A DNA stretch of 64,000 nt. Source: Candidatus Acidulodesulfobacterium ferriphilum. Lineage in GTDB: Bacteria; SZUA-79; Acidulodesulfobacterales; Acidulodesulfobacteraceae. The notes beneath the pieces were generated by a model, which searched no databases, was not told the DNA's origin, and worked only from the letters and a program-made list of their open reading frames with translations. Positions 27,084 through 36,685 of this stretch are shown here, one piece after another. Location of the stretch: contig SGBD01000001.1 of assembly GCA_004195035.1 (NCBI GenBank), forward strand, positions 248,001 through 312,000. The letters run 5' to 3'. How positions within the stretch are numbered: position 1 is the first letter of the stretch; each line of letters opens with the position of its first letter. The position numbers were made by a program, and so were the translations under genes.

Positions 27084-28328
27084 TTACATATTCTGAGCAA
27101 TTCTTTCCGCAAATTGCGAACATTTAACCTCGGTAGCGCCTTCCATCTGTCTTGCAAGGTCATAAGTAACGTATTTCTGCTCTATCGTTTTGTTAATCCC
27201 TTTTTCTACAAGGTCTGCCGCTTCTTTCCATCCCATATGTATCAGCATCATAACCGCCGACAGAATTAAAGAACCCGGATTTGCCTTATCCTGATTAGTA
27301 TATTTGGGAGCAGAACCGTGCGTTGCTTCGAAAACGGCTATGGTATCCGACATATTTGCTCCCGGAGCCATACCTAGTCCGCCTACCTGTGCGGCTAAAG
27401 CATCGGACATATAGTCGCCGTTAAGGTTAGGCAATGCAAGGACAGAATACTCGTCGGGACGAAGAAGCCCCTGCTGGAACATGGAATCGGCTATTCTGTC
27501 TTTTATAATTATTTTGTTTGTGGAACCGGTAACTTCGGCTTCCGGAATTAACCTGTCGCCAAACTCGGCCTTTGCGAGTTCATATCCCCAATCCTTAAAA
27601 GCCCCTTCGGTATATTTCATTATATTACCCTTGTGAACTAAGGTTACGCTGGATTTATTATTGTCAACGGCATACTGTATAGATTTTCTTATAAGCCTTT
27701 TTGAGGCAAAAGGCCCCATGGGTTTTATGCCGATAGCGGCATCTTCCCTGATCTTTTCTTTTATCTTTGGATCTAAACCTATTAAGAAATTTCTAAGTTT
27801 TTTAGCCTCTTCGCTGCCTGACATAAATTCCACGCCTGCGTAAATATCTTCCGTGTTCTCCCTGAAAATAATCATATCGACTTTTTCCGGGTGCTTAACC
27901 GGCGACGGTATTCCCTTGTAATATTTAACAGGTCTTACACAGGCAAAAAGGTCCAGCACCTGCCGGATAGTAACATTTAACGACCTGAATCCTCCTCCAA
28001 CGGGCGTGGTGAGCGGCCCTTTAATGCTGACGGAATATTCTTTAAATGCGGTAATGGTATCCTCCGGCAGATACTGCCCTTCTCCATATTTCTCAACCGC
28101 CTTTTCTCCCGCATAGACCTCAAACCAGTTAATTTTTCTTTTGCCGTCATATGCCTTTTTTACCGCGGCGTTAATAACGATATGCATTGCCCTCGTTAAA
28201 TCGGCGCCGATTCCGTCTCCTTCGATAAACGGAATAACCGGATCATTTGGAACTTCAAATTTGTTTGGCCCTAAGACCTTAATTTTCGAACCTTCCTTAG
28301 GTTCCGTGAGTTTTTGATAAGATGCCAT
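27084..28328 (-). CDS. icd: Isocitrate dehydrogenase, NADP-type
   Basis: Homodimeric isocitrate/isopropylmalate dehydrogenase family enzyme that interconverts isocitrate and 2-oxoglutarate with CO2. The substrate signature is visible as RSLNVTIRQ with downstream [18 protein letters not shown], and NADP binding in [24 protein letters not shown] (two halves: [13 protein letters not shown] and [11 protein letters not shown]). The 414-residue length matches E. coli Icd. As first gene before the citrate-cleavage genes it probably runs in the reductive, carboxylating direction. It has an AAGGAGG ribosome binding site and a promoter about 220 bases upstream. Confidence 0.95.
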   Translation of the reverse strand: MASYQKLTEPKEGSKIKVLGPNKFEVPNDPVIPFIEGDGIGADLTRAMHIVINAAVKKAYDGKRKINWFEVYAGEKAVEKYGEGQYLPEDTITAFKEYSVSIKGPLTTPVGGGFRSLNVTIRQVLDLFACVRPVKYYKGIPSPVKHPEKVDMIIFRENTEDIYAGVEFMSGSEEAKKLRNFLIGLDPKIKEKIREDAAIGIKPMGPFASKRLIRKSIQYAVDNNKSSVTLVHKGNIMKYTEGAFKDWGYELAKAEFGDRLIPEAEVTGSTNKIIIKDRIADSMFQQGLLRPDEYSVLALPNLNGDYMSDALAAQVGGLGMAPGANMSDTIAVFEATHGSAPKYTNQDKANPGSLILSAVMMLIHMGWKEAADLVEKGINKTIEQKYVTYDLARQMEGATEVKCSQFAERIAQNM

Positions 28329-28544
28329 AGATTACCTCCTTATAATCTATTAATTATTAATGTTGTATAACTTTTATAGTACATATAAAAGCCGGAAATT
28401 TTATTTATAAACACAAATATCCACATAAAGGTATTGTATTATAAACTTTTATTTTACAGGAATTCTAAGCGCGATTAATTGTTAAAAGGCATAAATACAC
28501 TCTGGCGAATATTTATCTTTACATGAAAAATTTAGCTGCTAACG

Positions 28545-28573
28545 ATTATAATAAAACATTTTTTTAAAATCAA
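28545..28573 (-). promoter_or_regulatory. Sigma70-type promoter of the icd/citrate-cleavage operon
   Basis: Minus strand TTGATT and a perfect TATAAT lie 17 bases apart. The start of transcription would leave an untranslated leader of about 210 bases before icd. I see no known riboswitch in that AT-rich leader. Confidence 0.6.
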
Positions 28574-28590
28574 GTAAAAAATTAAATATG

Positions 28591-29829
28591 TTAAATAAAA
28601 TCCTGAAATGAATTCAAGAATCCTTTAAACAATAAAGAGCCAGAATTAAAAAATAAACCGCTGTTTTGCGCCATGATTTCGGAATAGGCATCGGAACGGT
28701 ACTTGTTTTTTGCGCCGTTTATTTTTGTGGAAAACCCGCAGAACGGGACAGGCTCCGGTGTATGTTTTTTTAATTTCACGGGATTATAGTGGTCGGGTAA
28801 AATCATTAAAGTGTATCCGCTAAATTTTCTAAGACCTTCGAGCACGCCGCCGGCGATAAAATTATCGAAATCCTCTATGGCTTTTATTTTTTTGCTTACG
28901 CTTCCTTCATGGGAAGCTTCGTCAGGGGCTTCGACATGTATATATATAAAATCGCCCGAGTTTAAAGACTCGATGCCATAATCAACTTTGCCTTTATAAT
29001 TGGTGTCTAAATATCCCGTAGCTCCCGGAACATTTATAACTTTAAGTCCCGCATATTTACCGATTCCTTTAACAAGATCGACTGCTGAAATAACCGAACC
29101 CTCAATGCCGTATTCTTCTTTTATTGTAGGCATAGAAGGCTTGTATCCCTGCCCCCAGAGCCACACGGAATTTGCTGGAAGCTTGCCGGAAGCAATTCTT
29201 TTTTTATTAATATCATGATTTTCAAGTATTTTTTCCGCCTTTTGTATTATATTGAGTATGCCGCCGCTTGAAGAATTTCCATGGGGAAGATATTCATCTA
29301 TTTGTTGATCGGGTATATCATGGGGCGGAACGGTTTTAAGTCCTTTTATATCGATATTTTTAGCAACCATGAGATGCCTGTAGCTAACCCCGGGATAAAA
29401 TTGAAACCGGCTGTCGCCCAGTTCTTTTTGGAATGTCTCTATTATGCTTTTTGCCTCCTCCGTAGTAATATGCCCGCCGGAATAATCATGCATAATTCTT
29501 TTTCCGTTTTCTTCAAGTATATTGACAAGATTAAGCCTGAAAGCGACATCGTCTGCCTCCAATTCTACCCCCATGCTTGCCGCCTCTAAGGGAGACCTTC
29601 CCGTATAGTATTTAACGGGATCGTAACCTAATATGGACATTGAACCGATATCGCTTCCAGGCAGGCATCCTTCGGGAATGGTTTTAATTAGACCGGTAAC
29701 GCCCCGGCTTGCGATAATATCCATATTCGGGGTACGCGCGTACTCCAACGGGGTTTTCCCGCCAAGCTCCTCTAAAGGGAAATCTGCCATACCGTCGGGA
29801 CATAAAATAATGTATTTATGACTATCCAT
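28591..29829 (-). CDS. ApgM-like phosphoglycerate mutase family protein, putative homoserine kinase
   Basis: Alkaline-phosphatase-superfamily protein of the archaeal-type cofactor-independent phosphoglycerate mutase group. The N-terminus ILCPDGMADFPLEELGG and the serine region PGSDIGSMSILGYDP carry the metal ligands and serine nucleophile of the family; the C-terminal LPDHYNP completes the site. Members found beside hom and thrC have been proposed to replace ThrB as homoserine kinase (TIGR02535). That neighbourhood is present here (hom and thrC upstream in the same transcript) and no GHMP-type ThrB is visible in the window. A glycolytic role remains possible. Confidence 0.75.
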   Translation of the reverse strand: MDSHKYIILCPDGMADFPLEELGGKTPLEYARTPNMDIIASRGVTGLIKTIPEGCLPGSDIGSMSILGYDPVKYYTGRSPLEAASMGVELEADDVAFRLNLVNILEENGKRIMHDYSGGHITTEEAKSIIETFQKELGDSRFQFYPGVSYRHLMVAKNIDIKGLKTVPPHDIPDQQIDEYLPHGNSSSGGILNIIQKAEKILENHDINKKRIASGKLPANSVWLWGQGYKPSMPTIKEEYGIEGSVISAVDLVKGIGKYAGLKVINVPGATGYLDTNYKGKVDYGIESLNSGDFIYIHVEAPDEASHEGSVSKKIKAIEDFDNFIAGGVLEGLRKFSGYTLMILPDHYNPVKLKKHTPEPVPFCGFSTKINGAKNKYRSDAYSEIMAQNSGLFFNSGSLLFKGFLNSFQDFI

Positions 29830-29869
29830 ATATTTAAAATCAAACCTCCTATAATTTATAATTTATAAT

Positions 29870-30937
29870 TCAGGCTAATCCCATAACCTTGAGTACCGAA
29901 TGTTTATCGCATGGAACAATAATCGGTTCTTTCGAGACCTTTATCGCATTTCCGGGATCTTTAAGCCCGTGACCCGTTAAGGTTAAAACACAAACATCTC
30001 CTTTTTTAAAAAATGCTCTTTCGTTTAACTTGATTAAGCCTGCAAGCGTTATTGCCGAAGCCGGTTCGCAAAATATCCCCTCATTTGAGGCAAGCATAGA
30101 ATAAGCCTTTAATATATCTTCATCGCTCACGGCTTCGATTAAGCCCCCGGATTTATCTCTTGCGGCAACAGCCTTTTGCCAGCTTGCGGGGTTCCCTATT
30201 CTAATAGCGGTTGCAACCGTATGCGGTTCTTTTACTATATGATTTAAAACGATAGGGGCGGAGCCTTCTGCCTGAAAACCGAGCATTTTAGGCAGCTTAC
30301 CCCCCTTTCCTGCTTTAAAATATTCCGTGTATCCATTCCAATATGCGGTTATGTTTCCCGCGTTTCCGACCGGAAGCATGTGATAATCGGGAGCAAAACC
30401 AAGCTCGTCTATAATTTCGAAAGCGGCAGTTTTTTGCCCCTCTAACCTGTAAGGATTTACCGAATTTACAAGAGTAACATCGTAATCTCCCGCAATCTCC
30501 CTTGTGATAACTAAAGCCTCATCAAAGTTTCCCTGTATCTGCATCACGATAGAACCGTGAACAAGAGCCTGGGATAGTTTGCCTGCGGCGATCTTTCCTT
30601 CGGGAATTAAAACAAACGATTTTATTCCCGCCCTCGCGGCATAAGCGGAGGCGGAGGCGGAGGTATTTCCCGTCGAGGCGCAAATAACGGCTTTTGACCC
30701 TTCGGAAACGGCTTTGGATACGGCCATGGTCATACCCCTGTCTTTAAAGGAACAGGTTGGATTTAATCCCTCATACTTAAAATATATATCGATGCCGGGA
30801 TTGATAATTTTATGAATATTCCTTGATTTTATCAAAGGGGTATTGCCTTCGAGAATAGTAATAATATGTTTATCGTCTATTTTAGGCAAAAACTCCCTAT
30901 ATCTTTTTATTATTCCTTCATAATTAGGCACTATCAA
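29870..30937 (-). CDS. thrC: Threonine synthase
   Basis: PLP enzyme that converts O-phosphohomoserine to threonine. The PLP lysine is Lys65 in CSFKDRGMTMA. The phosphate-binding glycine stretch is LPVGNAGNITA, and an ICASTGNTSASASAYAARAG segment (two halves: ICASTGNTSAS and ASAYAARAG) typifies the family. It is the compact 355-residue form. The start is TTG with GGAGG six bases upstream. Position between hom and the ApgM-like gene completes a threonine operon. Confidence 0.96.
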   Translation of the reverse strand: MIVPNYEGIIKRYREFLPKIDDKHIITILEGNTPLIKSRNIHKIINPGIDIYFKYEGLNPTCSFKDRGMTMAVSKAVSEGSKAVICASTGNTSASASAYAARAGIKSFVLIPEGKIAAGKLSQALVHGSIVMQIQGNFDEALVITREIAGDYDVTLVNSVNPYRLEGQKTAAFEIIDELGFAPDYHMLPVGNAGNITAYWNGYTEYFKAGKGGKLPKMLGFQAEGSAPIVLNHIVKEPHTVATAIRIGNPASWQKAVAARDKSGGLIEAVSDEDILKAYSMLASNEGIFCEPASAITLAGLIKLNERAFFKKGDVCVLTLTGHGLKDPGNAIKVSKEPIIVPCDKHSVLKVMGLA

Positions 30938-31027
30938 AATTACCCTCCTCTAACCCCTCCCGCAAAGGGATGGAAATAACATATCGTTTAAAATCAGAGA
31001 AATACCCCCATAATTATTAAAAAACGG

Positions 31028-32329
31028 CTAATTAATGCGGTCTTCTATTCTTAAAACGACTGTTTTTGCGGAAACCACATCAAGATTATCGCACAATTTT
31101 ACGCTTTTAAACAGGTCTTCCTCATTGGCTTCATGGGTTGTAATCACTATCGGAACAGAACCCTCGACTTTTCTGCCCTTTTGAATCATGGAGCTGATGC
31201 TAATCGAATTCTCACCCAATATACCCGCTATTTTTGCAAGAACGCCCGGCCTGTCCATAGCCGAAAACCTGAGATAATATCTTGAAATTATCTCGTTTTT
31301 ACTCTTGACTTTAAGTTTATTAATATTTTCCGAAATAATAAAATCGTGATGATTATCGTTGTTTATAATTTTACCGGCGATTTCCATTAAATCTCCCATA
31401 ACGGCGCTTGCCGTCGGGTTGCCTCCTGCGCCGTATCCTGTTAAACTTAATGGTCCCGCATATTTTGTATTCAAGAAAAATGCGTTAAACACTCCATCGA
31501 CCTTTGATAAAAGGCAGGAGGAAGGTATTAAGGTAGGATGAACCCTTATTTCTATTCTTGAATCTTCATTTTTAAGTATTCCCAATAGCTTTATGGTATA
31601 ACCAAGCTCTTTTGAAAAATTGACATCCAAAGGATTTATGTCTTTTATGCCTTCTATTATAACATCTTTTATAGACAAACTTGTGGAAAAGGCGAGCCTC
31701 CCGAGAACAACAAGCTTATGGGCGCTGTCGGTGCCGTTTATATCGAGCGAAGGGTCGGCTTCGGCATAACCTTTTTCCTGAGCCTTTTTTAAAACATCTT
31801 CAAATTTTCCACCCTCATTTGTCATTTTTGAAAGTATGAAATTTGAGGTTCCATTAATTATGGAATAAACCGATTTTATAGAATCCCCCGCAAGACCGTT
31901 TTTTATTGCCCTTAAAATCGGGATTCCTCCGCCGACCGCCGCTTCGAATCCTATGTGGACATTTTTATTCAGACATTGTTTAAATATCTCTTCGCCGTGT
32001 TCCGCCAAAAGGGCTTTATTTGCCGTAATAATACTCTTTCCGTTATTTACGGCCTTTGTTATAAAGCCTTTAGCCGGACCGATACCTCCGATAAGTTCTA
32101 TTATAATATCTATATCTTTATCTTCCAATATTTCGTCAATATTTTTAACCAAAAATCCTTTTACATTTTCGGGGACGGGGTGGCTGTTCCCCCTTGTAAA
32201 TATCTTTTTAATATTAACGGGGACGGAAAAGAGAGAATTGATTTCTTTCTTTCGCTCATTAAATATATGATACAGGCTTGAAGCGACCGTTCCAAAACCC
32301 AGAAGCCCGATATTGATTTCTTTTTTCAT
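31028..32329 (-). CDS. hom: Homoserine dehydrogenase
   Basis: NAD(P)H-dependent enzyme reducing aspartate semialdehyde to homoserine. It has the Rossmann start IGLLGFGTVASSLY, the family motif GNPTASAVMGDLMEIA, and the catalytic segment EKGYAEADPSLDINGTDSAHKL (two parts: EKGYAEADPSLD and INGTDSAHKL). A C-terminal ACT domain (YYLRFSAMDRPGVLAKIAG to the end) suggests feedback control by threonine. At 433 residues it is normal. The start lies 15 bases after the aminotransferase gene stop. Confidence 0.97.
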   Translation of the reverse strand: MKKEINIGLLGFGTVASSLYHIFNERKKEINSLFSVPVNIKKIFTRGNSHPVPENVKGFLVKNIDEILEDKDIDIIIELIGGIGPAKGFITKAVNNGKSIITANKALLAEHGEEIFKQCLNKNVHIGFEAAVGGGIPILRAIKNGLAGDSIKSVYSIINGTSNFILSKMTNEGGKFEDVLKKAQEKGYAEADPSLDINGTDSAHKLVVLGRLAFSTSLSIKDVIIEGIKDINPLDVNFSKELGYTIKLLGILKNEDSRIEIRVHPTLIPSSCLLSKVDGVFNAFFLNTKYAGPLSLTGYGAGGNPTASAVMGDLMEIAGKIINNDNHHDFIISENINKLKVKSKNEIISRYYLRFSAMDRPGVLAKIAGILGENSISISSMIQKGRKVEGSVPIVITTHEANEEDLFKSVKLCDNLDVVSAKTVVLRIEDRIN

Positions 32330-32343
32330 GTTTGCGCCCTTTA

Positions 32344-33555
32344 TTATACCGTCTTGTGAAAGTATTCTTCATTGTTAATAAAATGCTTTACGCCTTTTGA
32401 TGCCTGTCTTATGCGCATTTCATTTTCGACTAAGGCAAAACGGACATATTCGTCGCCATATTCGCCAAACCCGATGCCGGGGGAAACTGCTACTTTTGCC
32501 TTATCTAGAAGCAGTTTGGAAAATTCGAGCGATTTTATTCCTGCGTTTAAAAACCGCTCAGGTATTTTTCCCCAAACAAACATCGTTGCCTTAGGCTTTT
32601 CAATATTCCATCCTGCTATTTTGAAACTTTCTATTAAAACATCCCTCCTCTTTTTATAATGCAAAACCATTTCCGAAATTGCGTTATGTTTCGTCTCTTC
32701 ATTTAAAGCAATAATCGAGGCTATCTGGATGGGCTGAAACATCCCGTAATCGAGGTAACTCTTAATTCTCGAAAGCGCATTTATTAAAACCCTGTTTCCT
32801 AAAGCATATCCAACCCTGAAACCTGCCATGCTATAACTTTTGGACATGGAAAAAAATTCTACTCCCACATCCTTAGCCCCTTTAGCCTGTAAAAAACTGG
32901 GCGCCTTATAGCCGTCAAATGTTAAATCGGCATACGCGTTGTCATGAATTATATATATACCGTTATCCTTTGCAAAATCGACCAATTTTTCAAAAAAATC
33001 GAGCTCCGCCGTGATCGTCGTAGGATTATGCGGGAAACTTAATATTATAAACTTGGGTTTCGGCCATGTCTGTTTTAAGGCGGTCATAAGATTTTCAAAA
33101 AAATCCTCTCCCGGAATCAAAGGTATGCTTCTGACATCGCCTCCAGCGATAATAACGCTGTAAGCATGTATCGGATAAGTAGGGTTCGGCACAAAAGCAA
33201 CATCTCCTTTGTTGATTGTTGCAAGCATCAGATGGCTTAAGCCCTCTTTTATGCCCATGGTAACGATAGCCTCGCTATCCGGATCGAGATCGACATCGTA
33301 ATGTTTTTTATACATATTTACTATGGCAAGCCTTAGCTTATATATGCCTCTGGAAACGGAATATCTGTGATTTCTGGGATTTTTGGAAGCCTCTATTAAT
33401 TTTTCTATTATATAGCCCGGCGTAGGCGAATCCGGATTGCCCATGCCTAAATCTATAATATCGTCGCCGCGCTTTCTTGCCTCCATTTTTATCTTATTTA
33501 CCTCTGCAAAAACATAAGGAGGAAGCCTTTTTATAGTTTCAAAATCTTCTATCAT
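32344..33555 (-). CDS. Class I/II aminotransferase, AlaC-like
   Basis: PLP-dependent fold-type I aminotransferase of 403 residues. The Schiff-base lysine is Lys239 in [15 protein letters not shown]. The N-terminus ([14 protein letters not shown]) and [12 protein letters not shown] match the AlaC/alanine-transaminase and related aspartate aminotransferases that often precede hom in deltaproteobacterial-type genomes. The exact amino-acid substrate cannot be read from sequence. LL-diaminopimelate aminotransferase is a less likely alternative. It lies after lipA in the same direction. Confidence 0.87.
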   Translation of the reverse strand: MIEDFETIKRLPPYVFAEVNKIKMEARKRGDDIIDLGMGNPDSPTPGYIIEKLIEASKNPRNHRYSVSRGIYKLRLAIVNMYKKHYDVDLDPDSEAIVTMGIKEGLSHLMLATINKGDVAFVPNPTYPIHAYSVIIAGGDVRSIPLIPGEDFFENLMTALKQTWPKPKFIILSFPHNPTTITAELDFFEKLVDFAKDNGIYIIHDNAYADLTFDGYKAPSFLQAKGAKDVGVEFFSMSKSYSMAGFRVGYALGNRVLINALSRIKSYLDYGMFQPIQIASIIALNEETKHNAISEMVLHYKKRRDVLIESFKIAGWNIEKPKATMFVWGKIPERFLNAGIKSLEFSKLLLDKAKVAVSPGIGFGEYGDEYVRFALVENEMRIRQASKGVKHFINNEEYFHKTV

Positions 33556-33612
33556 AATGAAATTCCCGTAATTTTACACAATTTTATTTAAATTTTAAAA
33601 CAATCAAAATCA

Positions 33613-34482
33613 TTATAAAGAATGTTTAAAAAATTTTTCTGCGCCGAAAGAACTTCTGACGAGCGGGGCGGAAAAGACATTCTTAATTCCCACTTTTTTT
33701 GCATAGTCTTTATATTCGATAAACTTTTTTAAAGGGACAAACCGTTGAACGGGAATATTTTGAAGAGACGGCCTTAAGTACTGCCCTATGGTTATAAAAT
33801 CTATGCCGTTATCCGCAAGGTCGTCTATCGTTTTAAAAACTTCCCCGTCCTGCTCTCCAAGGCCGACCATAATTCCGGATTTTGTAGTAATATGGGGTCT
33901 TTCCTCTTTTACAGTTTTTAATATATTTAGAGACCGCTTATAAGAGCTTGAAGGCCTGATTGTTTTATATAGCCGCTCTGCCGTTTCGATATTGTGTCCG
34001 AATATATTTATACCGCTGTCAGCGACATCCATAAAAGCTTTTTCGTTACCGTTAAAATCCGATGTCAGAACCTCGACTGTCCGGCAATCGGTATTCCTTT
34101 TAATTGCATCAACGGTTTTAATTATAATACCGGCTCCGCCGTCTTTCAGGTCGTCTCTCGTAACCATAGTAATTACGGCGTGCTTTAAATCAAGAGATTT
34201 CACGGCATAAGCTATCTTCTGCGGTTCTAACGGATCGACAACCTGATTTTCGGAGATATAATCTATATTGCAAAAAGGACACCTTCTTGTACATTTATCT
34301 CCGAGCAGTAAAAATGTAGCTGTTTTATTTGAGTAACAGAGATTAAGATTGGGACATCTCGAAGAAGAACAAACGGTATTAAGCTCTTTTTCCCTTATTA
34401 CATGGAAAGTTTTAGAAATATCTTTTTTGGTCTTTATCTTTAAAATTTCGTTTTTTAAATAATCCGGCAGCCTTTTATTCAC
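33613..34482 (-). CDS. lipA: Lipoyl synthase
   Basis: Radical SAM enzyme that inserts two sulfurs into octanoyl groups. The auxiliary cluster cysteines are Cys38, Cys43 and Cys49 (CSSSRCPNLNLC), the radical SAM cluster CxxxCxxC is Cys64, Cys68, Cys71, and the C-terminal RSSF motif (LVRSSFGAEKFF) is present. At 289 residues it is of normal length. Translation starts at GTG with a weak ribosome binding site. It heads the transcript that continues into the aminotransferase and threonine genes. Confidence 0.97.
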   Translation of the reverse strand: MNKRLPDYLKNEILKIKTKKDISKTFHVIREKELNTVCSSSRCPNLNLCYSNKTATFLLLGDKCTRRCPFCNIDYISENQVVDPLEPQKIAYAVKSLDLKHAVITMVTRDDLKDGGAGIIIKTVDAIKRNTDCRTVEVLTSDFNGNEKAFMDVADSGINIFGHNIETAERLYKTIRPSSSYKRSLNILKTVKEERPHITTKSGIMVGLGEQDGEVFKTIDDLADNGIDFITIGQYLRPSLQNIPVQRFVPLKKFIEYKDYAKKVGIKNVFSAPLVRSSFGAEKFFKHSL

Positions 34483-34609
34483 TTTATAAAAATTATAAAA
34501 ACTATTGCTAATTTTATTAGACTAAAATCATAATGTATTATATTATATAATAAATATCTTATTGTTTATACCATAATATCTGAACAAATTTCAATTAATA
34601 ATTTTATTT

Positions 34610-35077
34610 ATGAATTATCATTATGATGTTAAATTTATGGAACTGGCTCTGGGCGAGGCTAAAAAGGCAAAAGAATGCGATGAAGTACCTATCGGCGCTG
34701 TTATTGCAATAGACAACAGACTGATTGCATCTTCTTTTAATACTGTGGAAAAAGATAAATCAAGCATAATGCACGCAGAAATAAAGGTAATTTTAGAAGC
34801 GCAAAAAAAACTTAATAACTGGAGACTCGAAGGCTGTTCTTTATATGTTACCCTTGAGCCCTGCCTTATGTGCTGCGGCGCAATAGTTTTATCGAGAATA
34901 AAAAGGTTGGTTTACGGAACGAGAGATCCAAAAGCAGGAGCCGTAAATTCGCTTTATAGTACACTTAACGATGAAAGGCTTAATCATAATGTAGAAATAG
35001 TTGCGGGAATTATGGAGTTAGAATCATCCTTCCTGTTAAAAAATTTTTTTAAAGAAAAAAGAAGAATAAACGGTTAA
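34610..35077 (+). CDS. tadA: tRNA-specific adenosine deaminase TadA
   Basis: Zinc deaminase that converts the wobble adenosine of tRNA-Arg(ACG) to inosine. The zinc ligands and proton shuttle are in HAE (His55-Glu57) and PCxxC (Cys85, Cys88 in LEPCLMCCGA). At 155 residues it is the bacterial TadA length. A general cytidine/guanine deaminase is less likely given RIKRLVYGTRDPKAGA. It is divergent from lipA and its stop overlaps the small membrane protein gene on the other strand. Confidence 0.95.
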   Translation: MNYHYDVKFMELALGEAKKAKECDEVPIGAVIAIDNRLIASSFNTVEKDKSSIMHAEIKVILEAQKKLNNWRLEGCSLYVTLEPCLMCCGAIVLSRIKRLVYGTRDPKAGAVNSLYSTLNDERLNHNVEIVAGIMELESSFLLKNFFKEKRRING

Positions 35078-35280
35078 TGTATCCTCGAAAAACCTATTAT
35101 TACCATTATGACCATAATCAATATATAAATTCTTAAAAACCAGAAGGCTATTTTTATCCATCCCCGTATCTCCGCTCTTTTAAGCGGTATCTTATTGTAA
35201 TCCAGAAGTCCTTCGTTCTTAACAAACTCTTCCCAATCTTCGTCCAGATTAACCTTTTTTATAATCTTATTTTCGTTCAT
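35074..35280 (-). CDS. Small single-helix membrane protein, unknown
   Basis: A 68-residue protein with an acidic soluble N-terminal half (EDWEEFVKNEG) and one strong transmembrane helix at about residues 45-64 (WFLRIYILIMVIMVIIGF). A GGAG ribosome binding site stands seven bases before the ATG, which supports a real gene. It lies 40 bases after the NRAMP-like transporter gene on the same strand, so it may be an accessory to that transporter. No family is recognised. Confidence 0.6.
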   Translation of the reverse strand: MNENKIIKKVNLDEDWEEFVKNEGLLDYNKIPLKRAEIRGWIKIAFWFLRIYILIMVIMVIIGFSRIH

Positions 35281-35320
35281 TTTATTCTCCGTAAATTAAA
35301 CTTAGAATATAATAAAATAA

Positions 35321-36685
35321 TTAACCAAAGATGCGCGGAAACATTACCGTTAAGCCGTATAATCCGTTCATCAGCATAAGAAATCCGACTATAATAAAAG
35401 CGGATATATTTTGCCACGGCCTATTGACATGAACCCCCATTATCTCTTTATCGTTTAACAATAAAAGCAAAAACATCATTGCCGCCGGCATAAAAATGGA
35501 AGCTATGACCTGAACGGTTAAATTTAAAAATCCAAGCGGAACATTCGGGATAAGAACTACTGCCCCCGCAAACATGATGCTTACAAGCCCCGGAAGGTAA
35601 AAGTGCCAGCCTTTGAGCGGCGGGAGATTTATGCTTCTTGTCCAGCCGAATGCCTCGCCCATAGCCCATGAGGTGCTTGCGGAAATGGCTATCGCGGCTA
35701 TAAGACCTGCCTCCACAAGCCCAAAAGCAAACAGCTTCATTGCAAGAGGACCCATTTTTAAAGAGACGATAGAAAGAATATTTTGTATATCCAGCTTAGC
35801 GGTGCTATTCGCGCTATAAGCCGTAAAACCGGTTATTATAATTATTGCGATAGCGACTATTATCATAACAAAAGAACCTATAAAGGTATCTATCTGTCCG
35901 TCTCTGATATCTTTGACGGTAAGCCCTTTATCCACAACCGAAGACTGCTGAAAAAATAACATCCACGGGGCGATGGTAGTCCCCAGATTTGCCAGAATCA
36001 CATATATAAAAAGCGAACTTACTCCGCCGGGTATATGCCATGAGGCAAAGCTTTTCGCAACGGCTCCCCAGTGGAGATGCGGGACAAAAAAGACTAACGG
36101 AATAAAAACCAGATTAAATGCCGCAATGCTTAAGCTAATCCACTCCCATGTAAAATAACGCAAAAATAGTTGAATAGATGCGATAATGACAACAGCCGTT
36201 ATCGACGAAATTATCGGAGATACTCCAAAAACCTCCATGCCAAGCGTAATCCCGATAAATTCCGTTATCAATGTTAAAATATTTGCAACGACAAGGTCGA
36301 AAAGACTAAACAGCCCCCAAAATTTTCCATATCTTTTCCATATCATTTCGGCATGCCCCCTGTGCGTAACGGCGCCTAACCTGACGGTCATCTCCTGAAC
36401 TATATAGGCAACCGGAAGCATTAATACCATAAATGGAATAAAAAATCCAATTCCGAATATAGCGCCTGTTTGCGCATAGGTTATAACCCCGCCTGCATCG
36501 TTGTCGGCAATCATAACCAATATACCTGGACCTATTAATGCAAGCAACAGGCAAAGCCTGGAAAAATAACCATATTTTTGCCGCATAAGATGAACCTTAA
36601 GCCTGTCGACCGCCCTGAGCTTTATATCGACAGGCAGTTCGTCCAGTTTATTTTTGTAATCTTCTTTCAATTTTCGCCTCCGCAT
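35321..36685 (-). CDS. NRAMP-family divalent metal transporter, non-canonical metal site
   Basis: Polytopic membrane protein (454 residues, about eleven helices) of the NRAMP family. In canonical Mn2+/Fe2+ transporters helix 1 has DPGN and helix 6 has a metal-binding Met in MPH. Here helix 1 reads DNDAGG (61-66) and helix 6 reads TIAPW (237-241), so the Met is replaced by Ala, as in NRAMP-related magnesium transporters. The substrate may therefore not be the usual Mn2+/Fe2+. The ATG abuts the stop of a 47-codon ORF, which suggests coupling; a TTG five codons inside (end 36670) has a GGAGG site and is an alternative start. Confidence 0.82.
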   Translation of the reverse strand: MRRRKLKEDYKNKLDELPVDIKLRAVDRLKVHLMRQKYGYFSRLCLLLALIGPGILVMIADNDAGGVITYAQTGAIFGIGFFIPFMVLMLPVAYIVQEMTVRLGAVTHRGHAEMIWKRYGKFWGLFSLFDLVVANILTLITEFIGITLGMEVFGVSPIISSITAVVIIASIQLFLRYFTWEWISLSIAAFNLVFIPLVFFVPHLHWGAVAKSFASWHIPGGVSSLFIYVILANLGTTIAPWMLFFQQSSVVDKGLTVKDIRDGQIDTFIGSFVMIIVAIAIIIITGFTAYSANSTAKLDIQNILSIVSLKMGPLAMKLFAFGLVEAGLIAAIAISASTSWAMGEAFGWTRSINLPPLKGWHFYLPGLVSIMFAGAVVLIPNVPLGFLNLTVQVIASIFMPAAMMFLLLLLNDKEIMGVHVNRPWQNISAFIIVGFLMLMNGLYGLTVMFPRIFG

